Positions 58,979-64,000 of a DNA stretch of 64,000 nucleotides are shown here, piece by piece. The stretch comes from Raphanus sativus. Its lineage: Eukaryota > Streptophyta > Magnoliopsida > Brassicales > Brassicaceae. Where the stretch lies: assembly GCF_000801105.2 (NCBI RefSeq), contig NC_079514.1:12549693-12613692 (forward strand), in the 5' to 3' direction. The translations under genes were made by a program, and so were the position numbers. The notes under the pieces are model-generated. The model saw only the letters and a list, made by a program, of their open reading frames with translations, made no database searches and had not been told where the DNA came from. Numbering within the stretch: the stretch's first letter is position 1; each line of letters starts with the position of its first letter.

Positions 58979-61459
58979 TCAATTGGTCTTGAGCCTACCC
59001 ATACTGTTCTCCTGCTGAGAAGAAGCAGCGGTCTCCTGCTGAGAAGAAGCAGTCTGTTTCTGAGAAGAAGCAGCGGTATGTTTCTGAGAAGAAGCAGCGT
59101 TCTGTTGCTGAGAGGAACCAGCGTTCTGTTGCTGAGAGGATGTAGATGAAGATGAAGCTGAGCTTGAAGAAGCAGCAGTCTCAACAAACTGGGTCGTGAC
59201 TTTTTCAATCTTTGACATGGTCTGCTTAATCTGTGTCTCTTTTGTCGATGATACTTTCTGTTCGCCCACGATTTGGCTGTTGATATCTTGAAATTCTTTA
59301 ATATTCTTCATCAACTCTTCTTGGGTAGTCTTGATGGTGCTCTTCATCTACCGTACCACAGAGAGAGAAAAAAATCATGGAAAAATATATTAATTCTTGA
59401 TTTAAAAAAAAAGGAATCATATATTAGAGAGAGTTGTTAACACAAAGTTCTTTATTTATACGTACCTCTTCTGATTTGCTAAATCTTGAACCCACGTAAG
59501 TCATGGCATCAGATAGTTTACCAGTGGTTGATCTTGCTGTAGAAGAATATTCTTGTGCGGATTTGGTGGAAGAAACCCTTGAGGAGGCAGTCATGGAAGC
59601 CTTGAGCTTCTCGAAGAAGGGTTTGAGTTCTTGCTTTTGTGCAAACCTTTTCTCAAGTCCAGATATGAATGAACTTGTTTCTTGTGAAGTCTCTTTCTCG
59701 ATTTCCGTCACTGATGTGGTCGCTGATGAACTTGAGCTCTCGCTTTTCTCGCTTTTGGATTGTTGTTGATTCATGGAAGAAGCAGCACTTCCAGCGTTGG
59801 ATTCTTGCTTACTGGAAGAAGCAGCAGCCTTTCCACTCTCTTTTTTAGAGGACTTACCCTTAGCAGAAGTGGGACTTGCTTCCGGGCTTCCTGAGGTTCT
59901 ATCCTCACCAGAAGTGGGACTTCCTGTCGGGCTTCCCGCAGATGCACCTGTCGTGTCATCAAAAGTAACACCAGCTTTGGTCGAAGAACTAGCACCAGCT
60001 TTGGTCGAAGAACTAGCACCAGCCTTGGTCGAGGAGGCTTCTTTGGTTTTGGCTGATGAACCACTCTTCTCCTTCTGCTCCTCCTTCTTCGCCTCCTTCT
60101 TCTCAGCCTTCTCCTCCTTCTTCTCAGCCTTCTCCTCCTTCTTCTCCTCCTTATCCTTCTTCTCAGTCTTATCCTTCTTCTCACCCTTCTCCTCCTTCTT
60201 CTCAGCCTTCTCACCCTTCTCAGCCTTCTCACCCTTCTTCTCCTCCTTCTCAGCCTTCTCACCCTTCTCGGTGGTTTCTTTAGCCTTTCCTGAAGAGCCA
60301 CTTTCTGCTCCAGCCTTTGCTGAAGCGCCAGCTTGTGCTCTAGCCTTTGCTGAAGATTCAGTTTCTGCTCTAGCGGCATAACTCGAAGAGTTTGATGAGG
60401 ATTCGGAACTGGATTTTTGGGATGAAGAGCTACTATGGCTGCTTCCACTAACAGTCATGATAGATTTGTCATTGACATCAACATCAAGTCCAAAAGAGTT
60501 TATATCGACTTTCTTTCCTTTCTTCTCAGCTGCTGTCTTCACGACTGTAGCAATCGATTTAGTCCACTGCACCATAGATGTGACTAGAGTTTTCTTTTCA
60601 GTAGACGTTATCGTCTTTGTGCTCTGTTTCTGCTCAACCAAAGTCTTTGCCATAGAGGCCATGGTAGATTTGAAACTCCCTGCTTCCGCCTGTTGCAAAT
60701 TGAGGAGAAGTTAATAACAAAAATAATAATAATAATAATTTGGTTGCTATCATGGCCGGTTGTCAAATTTATGAGGCTTGGATTGAAACAGTTACGGTCA
60801 AATGATCCATACCTATATAGTATTTTTGTTTCATAAAGATACTTAATGTTTTCTATGCGAAAATTATAAATTTCAAAAAAAATAATTAAATTTATTGAAT
60901 AATTATTGGTTAAAATTTTGGAAATTGATAATTGAAAATGATGAGCATTTACTATCCCCTAATTGAACTTCTAAATTTTTTCGAATTAATATATAAACAT
61001 AGATTTTCAAATTGTCAAAAAAAGGGGAAAGGTTACTAAATTGTTTGAGAATTCGAGTGTCTCAGGGCGTGGCCATGTTTGTTACAATATGAATATTACA
61101 GGACTTACAGATTGTTGGCCTGCACCACCACTTATTGCAGACACAGCTTTCGAAAGCCCGTCCATGTTTTGTGATGAGGAGGACGAGGACGATGACGATG
61201 ACGATGACGTTTGGATGGAGCTCATGTAAGACCTGCATTCTGTGAAGAAACCTTTGAACTCTGGAGTCGGTGGACAAATACGTTCAAGGTCGGTCAAGAA
61301 CTCTGTCAAACCCTTCTTAGCGTATGGCGCAAATTCGTTGCTCTTGCTTGGAAACTGAGTCGTCAAGTAATTCTTCAACAAGAAATGTCCTTGCGCTTCA
61401 TAAATCACACTTGATGTTACTACTAACATCAGACACAACCCTAGTGAAATCCTTGCCAT
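58979..61459 (-). CDS. Secreted DUF1216-family protein with Lys/Glu and Gln/Ser repeats
   Basis: Three exons: 61459-61109 (117 codons, GTAAGT donor), 60689-59466 (408 codons, AACAG acceptor, GTACGT donor) and 59347-58979 (122 codons), all phase 0, 647 residues. MARISLGLCLMLVVTSSVIY ending AQG is a signal peptide, followed by the DUF1216-type domain (KKGLTEFLTDLERICPPTPE, FFTECRSYMSS) and a helical block (MVQWTKSIATVVKTAAEKKG). A long KEEKAEKK-type charged repeat, Ala/Ser-rich segments and a last helical segment (ISGLEKRFAQKQELKPFFEK) come next. Exon 3 adds a coiled-coil-like piece and SSQQQNA/SSQKxTA repeats. It is a paralogue of the gene at 54622-55706. The start is the MARIS methionine, matching the paralogue, not an upstream in-frame Met. 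Exon junctions were read by eye. Confidence 0.82.
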
Positions 61460-61588
61460 GTTTTTAATAAAAGAAAACAAAATGAAATAACAAAACAAAG
61501 TAAAAGTGTTTTTTTTTCGTTTCTTTTTTAGTTAATTATTTTCTTTTTTTCTTCTTTTCGAATTGTTTTGGTTTGTGGGTGATGTTGG

Positions 61589-61690
61589 CCTTATATAGAT
61601 GTAAAAGGTCTAAATATAAGTGTGTCTATAAGAGACAATGGTGGAATGGTTTAAGGTCGCGAGAGAATAGCATATATGTGGTTCTAATTT
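61589..61690 (-). promoter_or_regulatory. Core promoter of second DUF1216 gene
   Basis: CTATATAAGG (minus strand, about 61589-61598) is a TATA box about 130 bp before the start codon. The adjacent block to 61672 matches the paralogue's promoter (GGTCTAAAT, TAAGAGA, GGTGGA, CGCGAGAGAATAGCA). Confidence 0.7.
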
Positions 61691-61790
61691 TTTACTGCTC
61701 TATTTTGACGGCAATGTTTTCATCCACGTTTCTCTTCAGTCTATATCTAGAAGAACGAATTTTAATGTAATTTAGAGTTTATCAAAAACA

Positions 61791-61818
61791 CTAGGATCTT
61801 GATCCGTGCATCTGCACG
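61791..61818 (-). mobile_element. Helitron 3' terminus
   Basis: Minus strand: hairpin CGTGCAGATGCACG, then GATCAAGATCCTAG and T. The 5' end was not found to the right. Confidence 0.6.
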
Positions 61819-62608
61819 TTTTTCATTTTGATGTAATAACATTTAAACCATTCAAAATGATATATTTTATTTGACAATTTTTTTATTTTATTGATGTAGT
61901 ATTTTGTTAATAACTTGAATGTTTTAACAATTAATTTAAATCTGAGCTTATTCTTTTTTGACCATTGCTTTCAAAATGAATAATTATTTTTTGAAATTTT
62001 ATTAAGTTTGCTCCTATTTAAAATATTTGTTTATAAAAATAAAGCTTGAAATGTGTTATCAGTTTTATTTTTGGTATACATGTATCATATAGTTTACTAA
62101 CATGTTATTAATACATGATACTTTAATTTTTTCATTGTTATTTACTATAGAGATATATGTGTTATCAGATTTATTTTTATGCAGAATGCAATTTAGAATA
62201 TTTTAATAAAATGCAGTTGTGATAATGGTCCATTTCAAAATTATCGTAGAAGCTAAAGAAATAGTTTGGTAAATGAAAGTATTAGTATGATTTTTCTAAT
62301 CCATACGTGCAATGCATAAAACTACGACTGTATAATTTGGTTTTGGTGGTTAGCATAGGTTTGGTAAATTTAGTATAGTCTTCATAGTATAGTGTGTACC
62401 AATAATATAACCGTGAACTTGAAACATTATAACTAGTAAACGTATTCCTACTCTGTTAGCGTGTCTATGTTAATTTTAGAAACAGTTGCCTATGTCTAAG
62501 TTAGTCTGTTACGCCTATGTTCAACTTTATAAAATAAATTAAAAGGTTTAAGGACAATTAGAAATTGATTTGCGCTTTCAAAGTGTGAATTTGATATTTA
62601 AGTAAAAA
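61819..62608. other. AT-rich DNA, probable Helitron body, no gene
   Basis: No coding content seen between two Helitron 3' ends of the same orientation. Confidence 0.4.
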
Positions 62609-62641
62609 CTAGAGTTTGACCCGCCCTTTCGAAGGGCGGGC
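62609..62641 (-). mobile_element. Second Helitron 3' terminus
   Basis: Minus strand: hairpin CCCGCCCTTCGAAAGGGCGGG (62620-62640), then TCAAACTCTAG and T. Confidence 0.65.
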
Positions 62642-62896
62642 AAAATTCTTTTGTTATCATCTTATACATTGATCTTTCGAGTTTTTTAAATGTCTGAGAT
62701 TATTATCAATTTTAAAAGTTTGCATTTTGATGATTTTCGTTGGGACATAAGATATTTATATATATATTCTGTTGACAAATTTATTTAACCTGTCTTTTTG
62801 TTCACCAATATGTTTACATATGATGTTCGGTTTTCGGTTTTGGTTTTGGTTTTGGTTTTAGAAAAGCTGCTGGTTTTGGTTTTAAATGATCCATAG

Positions 62897-62931
62897 TGGG
62901 TTGCCCGGGACTCGAACCCGGAACTAGTCGG
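62897..62931 (-). tRNA. trnK: trnK-UUU 3' exon (plastid-derived, isolated half)
   Basis: On the minus strand the 35 bases begin CCGACTAGTTCCGGGTTCGA and end GTCCCGGGCAACCCA, the T-arm and acceptor half of plastid tRNA-Lys(UUU). The 5' exon would lie beyond the window end. It is not expressed as a tRNA by itself. Confidence 0.85.
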
Positions 62932-63244
62932 ATGGAGTAGATAATTTCCTTGTTAAAATGAAAAAAGGTCAAAAAACCCTCCCCAAACCGTGCTTGCATT
63001 TTTCATTGCACACAGCTTTCTCTATGTATACATAGAAAACCAAGTTTCTTTGTTTCCTTATAAATAGGATTGCGAATTCAATACTCAGTAAATTTTATCT
63101 TAGTCTTACTGCTTACTGTATGAACATTTAATAATAGAAATAAATGACTTTTGATAATACAAAATAATTAATTTTTTTGTTATCTCCGCATTCCGTTTAC
63201 GTTCTGATAAATTTTGATTTAATTTATGGAGCCTCAGAACTCCA

Positions 63245-64000
63245 TTATTCATGATTGACCAAATCATTAAGATAAAGAATATCCAAATACCAAATCCGCA
63301 ATCGATATAATCTTTAGAAGCATAATCACTTCTTGGGAAGATTAAAGAAAGAACTTGGTCTTCCCCCGTAAGAAATTCTTCTAATAAACCCGAGCCCAAC
63401 CTTTTTAAAAAAGCGCGTACAATACTTTTGTGTTTACGAGCCAAAGTTTTAACACAACAAAGACGAAGTATATATTTTATTCGATACAAATTCTTTTTGT
63501 TTGAAGATCCGCTGTAATAATGTGAAATATTTCTGGATATACGCACAAATCGGTTGAGAATATCAGATCTGATGAATCCGTCCAGGTCGCTTTACTAATG
63601 GGATGCCCTAATACATTACAAAATTTATCTTTAGCCAACGACCCAATAATAGAAAAAATTGGAATGTTGCTATCCAATTTTATTCTAACATTATCTATTA
63701 GAAATGAGTTTTCTAGCATTTGACTACGTACCACTAAAGGATTTAGTCGCAAACTTGAGAGATAACCCAAAAATTCTAAATTATCTTTAGATAATTGATT
63801 TATATTAACCTTTTGCGATTGAAACCATACGGAAAAATAACATTGCCATAAATTAACAAAATAAAATTTCCATTTATTCATCAGAAGTGGCGTATTCCTT
63901 TGTTGCCAGAATGTATTTTCCATGATATCTAACATAATGTAGGAAAGGATCCCTTGAACAACCCTAAAGCGCCGGAAATTTAATTAACAAAGACTTTTAA
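63245..64000 (-). pseudogene. matK: Maturase K (matK) pseudogene, 3' part
   Basis: Frames read [70 protein letters not shown] and [20 protein letters not shown]. This is the RT-like remnant and domain X of a Brassicaceae matK, the plastid group II intron maturase. Lesions seen: an extra base near 63890 (AAAGGAATACG where the plastid gene reads AAAGGATACG), a one-base loss near 63565 splitting the frame, and another shift near 63270. The expected stop is 63245-63247. Upstream matK sequence continues to the window end. Confidence 0.88.

Larger units (their letters stand above)
62891..64000 (-). other. Nuclear insertion of plastid DNA (trnK-matK region), runs off the window
   Basis: The order trnK 3' exon, group II intron 3' part and matK is collinear with the plastid trnK(UUU)/matK locus, on the minus strand. 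Plant nuclear DNA precedes it directly. The left junction lies between about 62885 and 62897. The plastid match continues to base 64000, so its full length is unknown. matK carries frameshifts, consistent with a non-functional nuclear copy. Confidence 0.88.

Noticed and set aside
59773..60381. Long plus-strand frames opposite the second DUF1216 gene (also 60056-60283), and the Arg-rich minus-strand frame 59771-60448
   Set aside because: These are alternative frames of the Lys/Glu-coding repeat. They have no splice context or domain, and the spliced DUF1216 frame explains the sequence.
63106..63935. Two separate matK-like proteins as functional genes
   Set aside because: They are one matK interrupted by frameshifts in a nuclear plastid insertion.

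Overview
This is nuclear DNA from a Brassicaceae plant, most likely Brassica, Raphanus or a close relative. Five protein-coding genes can be read with confidence. The first three match, in order, recalled neighbouring genes of the Arabidopsis thaliana At3g28850-At3g28860 interval: an ABCB19 auxin transporter (12128-18356, +, 10 exons), the small atypical HLH regulator PRE5 (33733-34312, +, 2 exons) and a CxxC-rich glutaredoxin-like protein (40081-41349, -, one exon). They are followed by two secreted DUF1216-family genes (54622-55706 and 58979-61459, both -). The Arabidopsis assignments come from recalled protein sequences, not a search. The window therefore appears to be a syntenic block kept in gene order but greatly expanded between the genes.

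The expansion is mostly transposable elements, and many can be delimited to the base by target-site duplications (TSDs). There are hAT elements with 8-bp TSDs: a 3.3-kb decayed transposase element at 22575-25907 and small ones at 3426-4163 and 20963-21162. Mutator-type foldback MITEs have 9-bp TSDs (27272-27570, 53115-53797). PIF/Harbinger-type MITEs have TAA/TTA TSDs, in nested and abutting arrangements (36180-36640, 42542-43513, 44796-45161, 56203-57080). Stowaway and Emigrant-like MITEs have TA TSDs. A Helitron lies at 36929-37574, with further isolated Helitron 3' ends. tRNA-type SINEs, a 5'-truncated LINE with an RNase H domain and two GC-rich retroposons are also present.

The window begins with a probable gene-capturing transposon carrying a PPR fragment and a second, DUF547-like fragment. 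It ends in a plastid DNA insertion (trnK 3' exon plus a frameshifted matK) that runs off the edge.

Two patterns stand out. First, about nineteen very short insertions (6-28 bp, mostly an A-run or T-run with a few extra bases) are each flanked by an 11-21 bp direct repeat. They look like extreme 5'-truncated LINE/SINE insertions. Second, a roughly 4.5-kb region (47.4-52.0 kb) carries about 60 degenerate copies of a CGGCTGAGTTAT-like motif inside larger duplicated modules. It has no gene and resembles the motif arrays of VANDAL-type Mutator elements.

Functionally, ABCB19 moves auxin across the plasma membrane and PRE5 is a growth-promoting HLH factor. The DUF1216 pair is probably anther/pollen expressed, going by the family, and the two paralogues share an obvious promoter block. 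All coordinates and exon boundaries were read by eye from the sequence.
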